A stretch of 64,000 nt of DNA, from assembly GCF_025370935.1 (NCBI RefSeq), contig NC_133492.1, positions 13,194,510 to 13,258,509 of the forward strand, given 5' to 3'. Under the pieces are notes generated by a model. The model was not told the DNA's origin and searched no databases. It saw only the letters and a list, made by a program, of their open reading frames with translations. This stretch comes from Choristoneura fumiferana (lineage: Eukaryota > Arthropoda > Insecta > Lepidoptera > Tortricidae). The position numbers and the translations under genes were made by a program. Of this stretch, positions 43,660-53,349 are shown piece after piece. Within the stretch, counting starts at the first letter, position 1. Every line of letters begins with the position of its first letter.

Positions 43660-44850
43660 TAATTTTAAAGCCATTTCTAAATTGCTATTAAAACATAAAC
43701 GTTGCCAGAATTCCACAACATTGACAAATGCCTTGTCTTTGTCAACACGCACAGGAAAGCATATCAGTAAAACGAAACAGATAAACAACAGAATGGAACA
43801 AAGTGTAGTGGAGTTGCCGTCACTCTATTTTATTTACCGAGTCGCCTAGCAACGGGTAGCTATGTCGCTTGAATATTTACCTTAAAGTTTGCGACTTTAA
43901 TTATGTTTTATAAAAGCTTCCATAATATAGTGTACTGACTGTCTGACTGTGTGGTTTATTCGTTTTTGTGCAAAATTAATAAAGCAATTTATGAACCACA
44001 AACCTCAATGAAGCCAACTTTGATAAAGCGCTCGCCAAATCTACACCGTATTAATCACTATGTTTACCTATTGTTTTTTTACACTAAAAAAATCATACTA
44101 AGTATTTTACACTGTTTACAAGGTTTATAATACAGTTTACAATTTATTCACACTAGTCGAGCTTCTTATTATTTAATTACACAACATACGAAGTCCGCCG
44201 AATTTCCCGCGAATAAACTGTGCTGACAGACAGCCTGCAATTTTTTTTTGAGCTGCGCGCGGCGTGCGCTGGCAATGGTTTTAGAAGCAAACAGCCATCA
44301 AGGAGGATGAGAATTCAAATTGTTTTTTATTCGAAATACTGCACAAGTGCTTACATTTCGGCGATATTTTTAGAAGCTTTTCCTGTTTGCATATTTTTAT
44401 TTATTGTTTGTTTGGGTCAAATCTTGGAAGCTAAATTTGATCCACTTCCAGTGGTCCGATCGACTTGAAATTTAGCATACTTATGTAAATTTGGTAACAA
44501 TACAATAATCTGGTAGTGACAACTTGGTGGTTCTGTCAGGATCGTCTCTGCAGGAGGGAACTCCTCAATAGTTAATAGTACCGACTTGAAATTTGGTACA
44601 GATATGTAGTTAGACGACAATTCAAGTACAGTCAACAAAAAGTACATTCGGCAAAAAAGCTTGTATTAAAAATTAAATTTTTAACAAAAACTTATTACAA
44701 GCATTATATTTATTTGCAGTGTAATGTATTTATGTTTGCTCGGGTGGAATCTTTCAACTCAAATTTGAAGTGGATATCTTCAACTGATTGAGCTGAAATT
44801 TTACACGCCTGTATACCTAAATCCGATGACAATGCAATATTATTATAACA
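43660..44850. other. interior of the 2.56-kb transposon, no gene seen
   Basis: AT-rich; an X-box-like TCGCCTAGCAAC at 43849. No transposase frame. Confidence 0.5.
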
Positions 44851-44852
44851 TG

Positions 44853-44976
44853 GAGTTGATCTGATGATAAAGCTAGCGGGTGACCATAGGAACTCTGTGA
44901 TAAACGACACGACCACATCGAGTTTGGACTCGTTTGTCGTCTTGACGAGTACTTCGGTAACCAGGGGCATAAAGTA
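44853..44976. repeat. dispersed repeat shared with 1167-1290
   Basis: Second copy of the 124-base sequence described at 1167. Here the upstream part (TGAAATTTTACACGCCTGTA) is also present. Confidence 0.7.
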
Positions 44977-45062
44977 GGTCTCTAGGTGCAGCGTTTTGGG
45001 CTGTGCGTTGATATATCAACAGTCAGTTAGTCAGTTTATTATTTTAATTTTATATATATAGA

Positions 45063-45328
45063 CAGTGCCGGATTAGCCCATAAGCAAATTAAGCGATTGC
45101 TTAGGGCATCACGTCTTGGGGGCACCATAAACAGAACCAAAATTTTTTTTGTTAGCACATAAAAGGTAAGGCTGTTTGAAAATCCGCTCGCTCGTGCCTC
45201 CCCATAATCTCTATCGTCTTTCATAAATATAATATTTCGTCGTAATAAATATTTATTTAAAATATCGATAAGGGGGGGGGGGCATAGGCGTGCATTGCTT
45301 AAGACATCAAATAGTCTTAATCCGGCTG
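45063..45328. mobile_element. hAT-like MITE nested in the transposon
   Basis: Ends CAGTGCCGGATTA and TAATCCGGCTG (reverse CAGCCGGATTA), and an exact 8-base duplication TATATAGA at 45055-45062 and 45329-45336. The interior contains TTAGGGCATC and TTGCTTAAG typical of hAT ends of this kind, and a G10 run at 45272. It inserted after the host element did, or at least into it. Confidence 0.85.
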
Positions 45329-45654
45329 TATATAGATTATCTCGAAAACGGTAAACATTTGGATTAAAGAAAATTAGCTTAAAAGTTACCTTTATTTATT
45401 TTTTTATTTAATCGACAAAAACTTTTTATTACGAAAGTCCTCTCCGAAAGTCCGAATGCATTCTTTGTTCTACAACCTAAATTCGTCCGTCTTATGAAAC
45501 GTCAAACTCATCCAAGCAATCTTGCAACGTCGCCTTCAATGTAGCAAGTGAAATTAATCCCTCTGCCTTTTCTGATAAGGCTTACATTCATATTCGAGCA
45601 AGCGTATGTGAAATTGTGGAGTTAGCTGTCAAGTGTCAAGCGTTGTGGAGTTTT

Positions 45655-45865
45655 GCCGCTAGCGAAATTCAACTGTAATAGAGTAAAGACTAGGTTCAAA
45701 TTTCGTCACGTATTCTTTCTATTTGTTTGTGTGGTGGGATCAGTGTTTCTACGCACACGTAAATATTTTTTAAATGGTGGAATATGGCCGCTAGCGAAAT
45801 TCAACTGTAACTTAGTAAAGACTAGGTTCAAATTTCGTCACGTATTCTTTTAATTAATTTGTGTG
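45655..45865. repeat. 132-base subterminal tandem repeat
   Basis: GCCGCTAGCGAAATTCAACT at 45655 recurs at 45787, followed by AGTAAAGACTAGGTTCAAAT and TTCGTCACGTATTCTTT in both. The second unit ends 70 bases before the right TIR. Confidence 0.8.
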
Positions 45866-45964
45866 GGTGATGATTTTATTTGTTACACAAACAAATAAAT
45901 ATTTCGGACATTCTTTGATGGGGGTTTGTTTGGCAATGTGTATCTACAGTTTAATACATCAGTG

Positions 45965-46850
45965 TCCAAATACATTATTCACTACACATATCTGTACAGT
46001 ACGATTACTTGGAGTTAACACTTGACAGATGGGCGTGCCTTCAGTCAATTTTCAACTTTGAGGCTATACAAATAAAATAGTTTTTACCTAATCTGTAAAC
46101 GTGGGTAGCGGTATACTAAAAATGGCTTTATTTGTATGACGTCTAAGTTGAAATTGAATGAAGGCACGCCCATCTGTCAAGTGTTAACTCGAATTAATCA
46201 AACTGTAACAACTTGTAGCGTAGCATTATGTAGCACACCTACTTTTTGTAACACATTTTACTTTTTACCGCAGTTGTAGCACTAGCTACGCCGTAGCATT
46301 CGTAGCAAAGTTACAAAACTGCTACGAGTATTCATAGCGTAGACCACAGCGATACCGTTCCATTCACGTTCCATTTGATTTAAACTTGAACAACTACAAA
46401 CTTGCTTTGCGGCCGGCAAACTAAATAAACAATAGAATGTAAGCTCGGACCGACGGAAAGTAAATTAGTTACGCCTAGGTACTTGTTTTCTCGGACACCT
46501 TTGTTGCTTGATTAGCATGTTTGTAAAGAGAACTGGACAGTAAACAATGGCCAACCAACTGAGTTTTTTGGGCTTAGAAATCGATCTGGTAGGGACTCAC
46601 GTTAGAAAAAAAACTTTCAAGTTAGATATTAAGTTTCGAGTCGTTATCACCGTTTATACGAGATGGAAATACACTTCCAAAATGTAAAAAAAACACTTTG
46701 TCTACTATTGTATAAACTTTTTATTCTATGTTTGTGTATTTGTAGTAGAATTCACAACAAAAGTAGACTAGTGACCACGGCCACTGCAATGTGGCTGAAA
46801 CGTCGAGGTACTATTACTCGCTTTGTTAGCGTGATCATCATCATCATCAT
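45965..46850. repeat. duplicated block, copy B, right part
   Basis: Matches 42069-42958, starting at TCCAAATACATTATTCACTA. Contains the second copy of the GAGTTAACACTTGACAG palindrome at 46012-46190 and the GAAACGTCGAGGTA motif near 46797. Confidence 0.9.
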
Positions 46851-47056
46851 CATCATCAGCCGGAAAACGTCCACTGCTGAACAAAGACCTTAGATTTCCC
46901 GCAACTCTCACGATGTCGCCAGTCCAACTGGTGGAAGGTCATCCAACGCTTCTTCTTCCAGCTCGTGTTTGCCACTCGAGGACTTTTCTTCTCCAACGGT
47001 TATCTGTTCTTCGAGCGATGTGGCTCGCCCCTTGCCACTTCAACTTGCATTATTAT
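46836..47056 (-). mobile_element. LINE 3' end, antisense, 6-base target duplication
   Basis: Starts with (CATCAT)n, the reverse of a TGATGA tail, then CAGCCGGAAAACGTCCACTG, and ends with the reverse complement of a WQWAGHIARR-type coding motif. CGTGAT occurs at 46830-46835 and 47057-47062. The same LINE end lies at 52621, 62955 and 63677. Confidence 0.8.
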
Positions 47057-47086
47057 CGTGATAAGTCCCGGGTATTGTAATAGATA

Positions 47087-47222
47087 TGGACGCTGTTATG
47101 TAATAGTCTTAACCCTGATTAATTCTGCAATACAATGTCAACCTCTAAGAAAATAATTTTAACTGTTGACATTGTATTGCAAAATTACAGTGGGTTGACT
47201 CACTATTGCAAAACAGCGTCCA
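47087..47222. mobile_element. TA-flanked palindromic MITE
   Basis: TGGACGCTGTTATGTAATAG and reverse complement of TATTGCAAAACAGCGTCCA; inner stem TGCAATACAATGTCAAC / GTTGACATTGTATTGCA is perfect. TA at 47085-47086 and 47223-47224. Confidence 0.85.
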
Positions 47223-47224
47223 TA

Positions 47225-47820
47225 TAAGAGTTACTTTTTTCCTTTCAAGTCAAAGAACGAGAAAACCCCCAGACCAGCCCGTAAAGCATTCAAAGCAACG
47301 TCTTAACTTAACACTATCAAAACAAAAGAAGACTTCCGAACAGCCACTCATAATTCAGTTACAGAAATGAGTTGTGTGCGTGTCGTACAGCAAATTACTT
47401 ACGGCCCGGAGCACACGTCACTCCGCAGGTGAAACATAAATAAAAACGTTATATTCTTTTAGATTTGGTAAATAAATCACAGCACTACCTACTAGCGGAC
47501 CCTCTATTATATTTGTTTAGCCACACATGAATACTTGGGATTGGTCGTTTTATTTACAATGGTTCTAATAACTGTAGGTACGAGTATAAAGAAAATGTTT
47601 GTTCTTTGTTTTGTAGCGGAATATTTATGTTCCTTAATTTATGTTTTTAGCTTTTCTTTTAAATGAACGGTATTTTTTACAGTTTGGCAAAATGAAGTAA
47701 ATTTAAAGCATGGTCATTTTTTATTTCATTTTAAAATCTTATTTATGGAAATTATGGGCATAACTAATTGAAAAAAGATAGATATTATTCCCGTATTTAA
47801 ACCCTACTAAGTAGGTAGTT
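47225..47820. other. no gene seen
   Basis: AT-rich; nothing recognised. Confidence 0.5.
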
Positions 47821-47990
47821 CGAAATACAAACTGAAATATAGATGCTCAGAAAAACCAGAAAAATAAGACCAGCACTGGGAATCCAACTAGAGATGGGTA
47901 AATCCGGATCTGAAGATTCAAAAGAGTCTAAAATTTGGAATTGAAATAAAAAATACAAAAAGATTCCAAAAAAACAATCTTAAGTAGGTA
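47821..47990 (-). mobile_element. tRNA-like SINE, antisense, B-box decayed
   Basis: Read on the minus strand: leader TTTTTGTATTTTTTATTTCA, a shortened body, GTTGGATTCCCAGTGCTGG, tail CTTATTTTTCTGG and TATATTTCAGTTTGTATTTC. The tRNA-like centre is deleted. Confidence 0.75.
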
Positions 47991-48425
47991 GTTACCTATA
48001 TTGTTTCTGTTACAGGTTATTCCAGGCAAAACCCGATAATAATAGACTAGGAATAATGCTGAATATCACAGTTTCACACGCCTTCGTTACAACCTAAATA
48101 AATGGCAACTTATATATGTTAAAAAAAATCATAACGTTCCAAGTTTGAATGCTAAGTTCGAATGTTAATCAGGAGCTACCCGCTGTCATCTTTCCGTATG
48201 ATACAGATACTACAATCGTCTGGTTAATAAAGTTGCGCCCTTCGCGCGGCCCGCTTCCAACTAGGGATGTTAAGTTACTATACTGTGCGTATTAATGATG
48301 CCTGCAAGTTTAGATTCGATTATATACTTAAGAGTTATAAATATTTTCCAAAAGATGTAATACGAAGTCACAAGAAATAAGGGTCACAAAAAAAAGGAAA
48401 AATACGTAAGTAGGGGTTACCTTAA

Positions 48426-48899
48426 GTTTTCTGGGATTGATGGTCCATATTATATATTTTTTATCGATAGTAGACTTATAATGTAGCTCACTCCTCTAGA
48501 TATACCTATACTTTTTCAATTGCCTTTCTTTTGTAATAATGAATTGAAACTTTATTTTGGGCAAACCACACGTTTCGTGAGATTAATAGGTTTATGCCTT
48601 GGAATGTTTAATTTAAAAAAAAGGTCGAATTGACAGCTGTCACTTGTCAAATGTCGCCGTACAACGACACATACGTACACGCACACGTACACACTCGTAC
48701 GTATGTACGGCGACCTTTGACAACTGACAGCTAAAAGCACAAACCTATTAATGTCACGAAACGTGTGGTTTGTCGATATTAAAGTATCAATTAATTTTTA
48801 CAATAAAACTGAAAGTGAAAAAAAATCTATACAGGAGTGAGCTACATTATAAGTCTACTTTCTATCGATAAAAATATAATATGGACCATCCTAGAAAAC
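48426..48899. mobile_element. 474-base fold-back element with TTAA flanks
   Basis: GTTTTCTGGGATTGATGGTC and GGACCATCCTAGAAAAC as ends, TTAA at 48422-48425 and 48900-48903. Long arms (ATCGATAGTAGACTTATAAT / ATTATAAGTCTACTTTCTAT, CACACGTTTCGTGA / TCACGAAACGTGTG) fold back to a GTACGTATGT-rich tip. TTAA duplication is characteristic of piggyBac; the ends do not have the usual CCC start. Confidence 0.75.
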
Positions 48900-48904
48900 T
48901 TAAA

Positions 48905-49412
48905 GATACCCAATTGTGTTTTACCAAAATTCATCCAAGTCCGTTGAGCCATTTTAGCGTGAAGGAATAACAAACAAAATTCCCGTGGGAAATCCCAAAA
49001 ATAACATCGCAGTCTTCATTTATTTATTTTAGCGTTACATTAAAAACAACCGTGTCAAATTTCATGACTCTATATCCGATCCCATGGGAATATCGGGATA
49101 AAATAGCCTATATCCAGCTTTCATAACAAATCCCAATATAATATTATAAAAGCGAAAGTTTGTAAGTCTGTTTGTTTGTTACTTCATCACGTCTACAACA
49201 CATCACCGATTTAGATGAAATTCGGAAACACATAGTTGGAGTCCCGTAGAAGGACATAGGATATTTTTTGTCCCGGAAAATTGCGTGGTTCCTGCGGGAT
49301 AGCGATAGATGACTTCGGTAATAGCTAGTTTCATCTAAATCTGTCGAGCCGTTTTAGTGTGAAGGAGTTAACTAACATACCTAAACACACTCACAAAGTT
49401 TTGCATTTATAT
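48905..49412 (+). repeat. one or two ATAAATGCGAAAG-type repeats
   Basis: 48905-49130 carries the CCGTTGAGCCATTTTAGCGT and CCATGGGAATATCGGGATAA modules. 49131-49342 runs from ATTATAAAAGCGAAAGTTTG to CGGTAATAGCTAG, then repeats the GTGAAGGAGTTAAC end. Two neighbouring truncated copies. Confidence 0.6.
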
Positions 49413-50095
49413 AGTGTGTTACTGGCAGCCAGGCTTTATTTAAGGGAGGTTAAAGTAACGTACTTCTATGACTCTACCATGAAATTAATTTAATTAATGA
49501 ACTAAAATTCAGACTTTGTTAACTGTTTAACAAAATGATAATTGCCAGCAATGAACAGCAAATTCAAACTGACAAGTAATGATCAAAGTATCTGTCGGCT
49601 GTCATTTACACTTACTTGTCAATTTACTTTGCTGTGCATTGCTGCCAATTATAATTTTGTTAGAAAGTAAACAAAGTCTGAATTTTAGTTTACTAATTAA
49701 ATTAAGGTCATGGTTAGGTTACAGAAATACGTTAATACGGTATTTGACAACTCCTGAATTTGCCCTATCTTAATATTATTATGAAAATATAGATGTACAG
49801 ACAGTGTTTAGCGAAGAGAAAACTGAAATCGGTTGAAAATTGGATTAATAGTAATTTTTTGAAAAATCTATATACCTGTCTCTTTATAACTTCGTTATTT
49901 GTGATTTTATTTTGAATTTCGTTATATTATGTAACTTCAAACCTTTATAACTTTGTTATTTGTAAAGGTAGCTTAAAAATTGTTTCTCTATTCGATAACA
50001 GGCATTGTGTAGTTTTCATTTATAAAACATATACAAAATAGTCAAATACCGTATTGAACCTCCCTTATATAAAGCCTGGCTACCGATAACACACT
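49413..50095. mobile_element. 683-base TIR element with an inner palindrome
   Basis: Outer ends: AGTGTGTTACTGGCAGCCAG, continuing GCTTTATTTAAGGGAGGTT, against a right end that matches after reversal with a few changes. Inner arms 49490-49560 and 49610-49705 (TTCAGACTTTGTTAACTG-like; AACAAAATGATAATTGCCAG / CTGCCAATTATAATTTTGTT). GTCAAATACCGTATT at 50041 also pairs with AATACGGTATTTGAC at 49735. At least two fold-back units are combined. Confidence 0.7.
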
Positions 50096-50951
50096 GTATA
50101 CTACTTTTGTTGTGTCTTGTCTTGTGTAGTGTCGTCTATTCTTGTGTTGTGTATAAATGTATTTCTTTCTTTATATTTTATTAGCAGTAGGATTCCGCCT
50201 CGCAAATGCGGATGCAGATGTCGGCCACATCCCTACCGCCGACATCTGTAATTGCGTCCTAAGCATTCAGCCTTTGAGCTCTCTGCTTTGTTTGAATGGC
50301 GATGCCTTCCTCTTTATTATTATTTCTCTCGAAAACATTCCGACAGACTCCCTTCCAACACAATACATATTTTTCGAGAGCTCCATTTGTGTTTCAATAT
50401 TCGTCGCATGTTTTGTTTAGGTAAAGATGTACTTAGAGTTTTCGGTCAATATTATGTTTGAGATTGAGTTTCTCTTATAATAGACTGGAGATTTCCATTG
50501 GTTTGTCCGGAATCGACTGGAAGGAATAACTAATACAAAGACAAATTTACCCACCAGTGGCGAAGCGTCCATAGAACCCTATTCCCATCGGCTTGCCCAA
50601 TGTTGGAGTTGTAAATAGTTGCTTTGAAGTTGCTTTTTTAAGAAGCAGTTTGTTTGTCTGTCTCTGTCTTGTATTGCTCAAAACTGGTGCTTTATAAATG
50701 TTATGTCAGCTGCTTTGATTCTTTACTTTCTTTCCACTTTTTCTACCCCTTTTCTGTAATTAGCTATCGTTTCCGTTTCACCCAATATTTACAAAATAGA
50801 ACAAGACTATCCTATCTGTTCTTCGAGTGATGTAGCCCGTCCATTGCCACACACCCCTTGCCATTACACATAATATAAATTAGTATTTTACAATGGTTAG
50901 TGCTTGCCCGACATGTTTTTTTCGTCTCTCTCTTTCTCTCAAATTAAAGTA
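50096..50951. other. no gene seen; LINE fragment
   Basis: Frames around 50157-50461 show no family signature. 50812-50870 (TCTGTTCTTCGAGTGATGTA, CCGTCCATTGCCA) is an antisense fragment of the LINE end described at 46836. Confidence 0.5.
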
Positions 50952-51078
50952 CATTGTGCATTAAGGGGCGTAAGAATGGGATTACGAACGCGAGTCTATT
51001 AGAAGCCCGACACTGGAGGCAAAGGGCTTTTAATGACTCGAGTTTGTAATCCCCTTACGGCCCGTAATACACACAATG
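50952..51078. mobile_element. palindromic MITE
   Basis: CATTGTGCATTAAGGGGCG ... GGGATTACGAACGCGAGTC against GACTCGAGTTTGTAATCCCC ... AATACACACAATG. A half copy is at 36640-36735. Confidence 0.7.
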
Positions 51079-51205
51079 ATTTTCATCATATTGCGAGGAA
51101 AATATTCAAAAAATTAAATTATTTTGTGTCCAAACACTTCACGGCTCGGTAAAAGAAAGGCGCTAAGAAAACAACTGAATAAAATCATGGCTACCCGCCA
51201 ATACA

Positions 51206-51640
51206 GGGGGCTACTACAAAAACCGAAAATCGAAGTTCGTATAGTACCGTAGCGTCCCTATACCACGAAGAGCAAAGTTTGAACTTCGTATGTACCTTTG
51301 CCGTCCCGTTTGACGCTAATATCATTTAAGACAAGGATCTCACTCTCGTATTAAATAATATCAGAGTCAGGAAAAGGATATGAACTTCGATTTTCGAATT
51401 TCGTAGTAGCGAGTCAGCAATCAGGGGGTTGTCACTTTTTTTCGAGTCGTCTAATATAGATAATGCCAAGAATTGTGTAAAGTTTAGAATTCGAATGATC
51501 TTAAGATTGTTCCAACATGCTAAATAAAATATTTACTAAAATGATTGTGTAAATGTATTTTATATACATTTTAAATATAAAAATAATTAAGTTTCATGAA
51601 GCGTGGCAAATTGATATGGGGTAAAATTGGGTTATAGCTA
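51206..51640. mobile_element. expanded GGGCTACTACGAA element plus linked repeat
   Basis: 51206-51411: GGGGGCTACTACAAAAACCG to CGATTTTCGAATTTCGTAGT with an internally duplicated middle (GAACTTCGTATGTACC / ACGCTAATATCATTT). 51410-51640 is the repeat shared with 22090-22300. Confidence 0.65.
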
Positions 51641-52620
51641 AGTTTTAAAGATGTAAACAAAACGTTGGCTGAGAAACCTCTTTAGTCTGAAATGACGTAC
51701 TTTTTAAAACTAAAGCCATAACTCCCTTGGGGAGAAAAACTATACGTAAACCCATAGTTCCCGCGGGAACAATTGAGGCCATTGCCCTTTAGTATACAGG
51801 CATGGAATAACATTATTGACGAGCAAGTGTGATGAAAAATATATTAGTAAGGATAGATTCCGGGTGACAATAGTAGGATTTCGACTTTCAAATACGGCGC
51901 GTGCTCTGAATGTCACAATACAGTTATTTGATTTCGGTATTTCAATAAAACGCCCGCTGGAATCTCAGTAGATACTTAGCGAGACTTAGGACCTGTTTCA
52001 TTTTTCTGCTAAGCTTTGATATCATTTCTAACAGTCTGTGATACCGGCCCTTTTTAATCCAAGGGAAAAAGGAAAAAAAAGGTTAATACAAGAGAGATAC
52101 TTAAGTGTTTCTTTTTTTCAAGCGCACAAGAGCTGCTGGCACGAATGGTTTTTGTGTTTGTATACACACACGCGTAAATTCTTTGGGATTAGTTGCCTCA
52201 AAGAAATAAGTAAAAATAACCCCACTCTTTTTGGTCGAGGGTTAAACATGAAAATACTCGCGATGAATCTACCCTTACCCCTCAATAGGTAGTATAAGAA
52301 TCGCCCAACACGACTTAACGGCATACAACCCGCTACAAGACAATAATGAAACAAGCGGTATTTATTGTTCTCAGAAGGATGTCTATTACCATAACTATTG
52401 TGCCTTATCGGAACACGTTCGTTATACTTAATACGTTTCCGATCCTTAATAACGAGCCCTGATATTATCTCTATGGATATGAACATTGGACAATATGGTA
52501 CTATGTTCTAAGCTGAATCTTCTAAGAGTTTTTTTTTCAATGCTTTGTTGAGGTTTCAGGAGAATGATTTTTAAAATCACATCACCGGAAGGTAAAAAAT
52601 AAAAAAATGGTTAAAAAATT
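51641..52620. other. no gene seen
   Basis: AT-rich; overlapping frames at 52038-52486 show no domain. Confidence 0.45.
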
Positions 52621-52830
52621 GCTGTCAGCCGGAAGACGTCCAATTTTGAACAACGGTCTTCCCTTTAAAACGCCACAATGAATGACAACTTGTCACTTAA
52701 ATTGTATCCACCGGGTGCCCGCAACTGTCGCTATGTCGTCTCGTCAGTCTACCTATTTAGAGGTCTGCCAACGTTTCGTCTTCCGGTTTTTGGTCGCCAT
52801 GTGAGGACTTTTCTTCCCCAACGGTTTTAT
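52621..52830 (-). mobile_element. LINE 3' end, antisense
   Basis: CAGCCGGAAGACGTCCAATT, CGCTATGTCGTCTCGTCAGT and TGTGAGGACTTTTCTTCCCC: the family of 46836, truncated before the WQWAGHIARR motif. Confidence 0.75.
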
Positions 52831-52890
52831 TTATTCTGGAAAATTTGCTAAGTTCCCATCAGAGAGCGATAAACTGTGTTTTGTATCCTT

Positions 52891-52903
52891 GTTGCCTAGC
52901 AAC
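52891..52903. promoter_or_regulatory. perfect X-box-like palindrome
   Basis: GTTGCCTAGCAAC, the symmetrical RFX-type X-box seen upstream of cilium genes in animals. No gene start is visible nearby, so function is unsupported. Confidence 0.25.
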
Positions 52904-53170
52904 TGCAGTTGTTGCGATTAAGAATGGTTGCGTGGTCTTTCCGTCTTATTCATCAAAAAAGTTATAAATCACAGCAAAATTTGTATGTTTTGTCTGTATC
53001 TGCCAAAGGCAAAGGTCAAGGTGTCAGATATAGACGAATAAAATAATTGTTGTAATAACAAGCGTTTATGAATAAAGGGCTTACTGTCCATATCAAGAGG
53101 ATGTCACTATTTAGTTTATAACCAATAAACTTATTAAATAAGTCATATGAGAAGTTTTTTTTTTAACAAA

Positions 53171-53346
53171 CATTCTTACAAATATCACAAATGCGAAAGT
53201 AACTCTGTGTATCTGGGGGGCTACTACGAAATTCCAAAATCGAAGTTCGTGACGTGCCGTCAAGTTTTTATCCCGGAAAATTACAAAGTTCCTGTGGAAT
53301 AGCGATAAAAGAATTCTTCGTCGACGGAGTCGCGGGCAACAGCTAG
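53171..53346 (+). repeat. ATAAATGCGAAAG-type repeat interrupted by half hairpin
   Basis: CACAAATGCGAAAGTAAC, then a 48-base half of the GGGCTACTACGAA element (53216-53264), then TTTATCCCGGAAAATTACAA to GCGGGCAACAGCTAG. Confidence 0.6.
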
Positions 53347-53349
53347 TTC

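Larger units (their letters stand above)
43405..45964. mobile_element. 2560-base DNA transposon with 28-base TIRs and 8-base target duplication (P-like or hAT-like, non-autonomous)
   Basis: The left end (43405-43432) and the reverse complement of the right end (45937-45964) agree at 26 of 28 positions; the shared core is ACTGATGTATTAAACTGTAG. The right flank TCCAAATA (45965-45972) corresponds to TCCAATA on the left (one A lost) and to a single TCCAAATA at the empty site 42069-42076, which defines both borders. An 8-base duplication and ends starting CA fit P or hAT superfamilies. A THAP-like start 120 bases inside favours P. No transposase catalytic region is visible in the interior, which also contains a dispersed repeat (44853-44976), a nested hAT-like MITE (45063) and a subterminal tandem repeat (45655). 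So it is internally deleted or filled with other elements. Confidence 0.85.

Noticed and set aside
50157..50461. Hydrophobic start resembling a signal peptide
   Set aside because: Overlapping frames, low-complexity TTGTGTTG tract just upstream, no cysteine pattern or domain.
52038..52486. Overlapping frames on both strands
   Set aside because: No homologous motif on either strand and no splice support.
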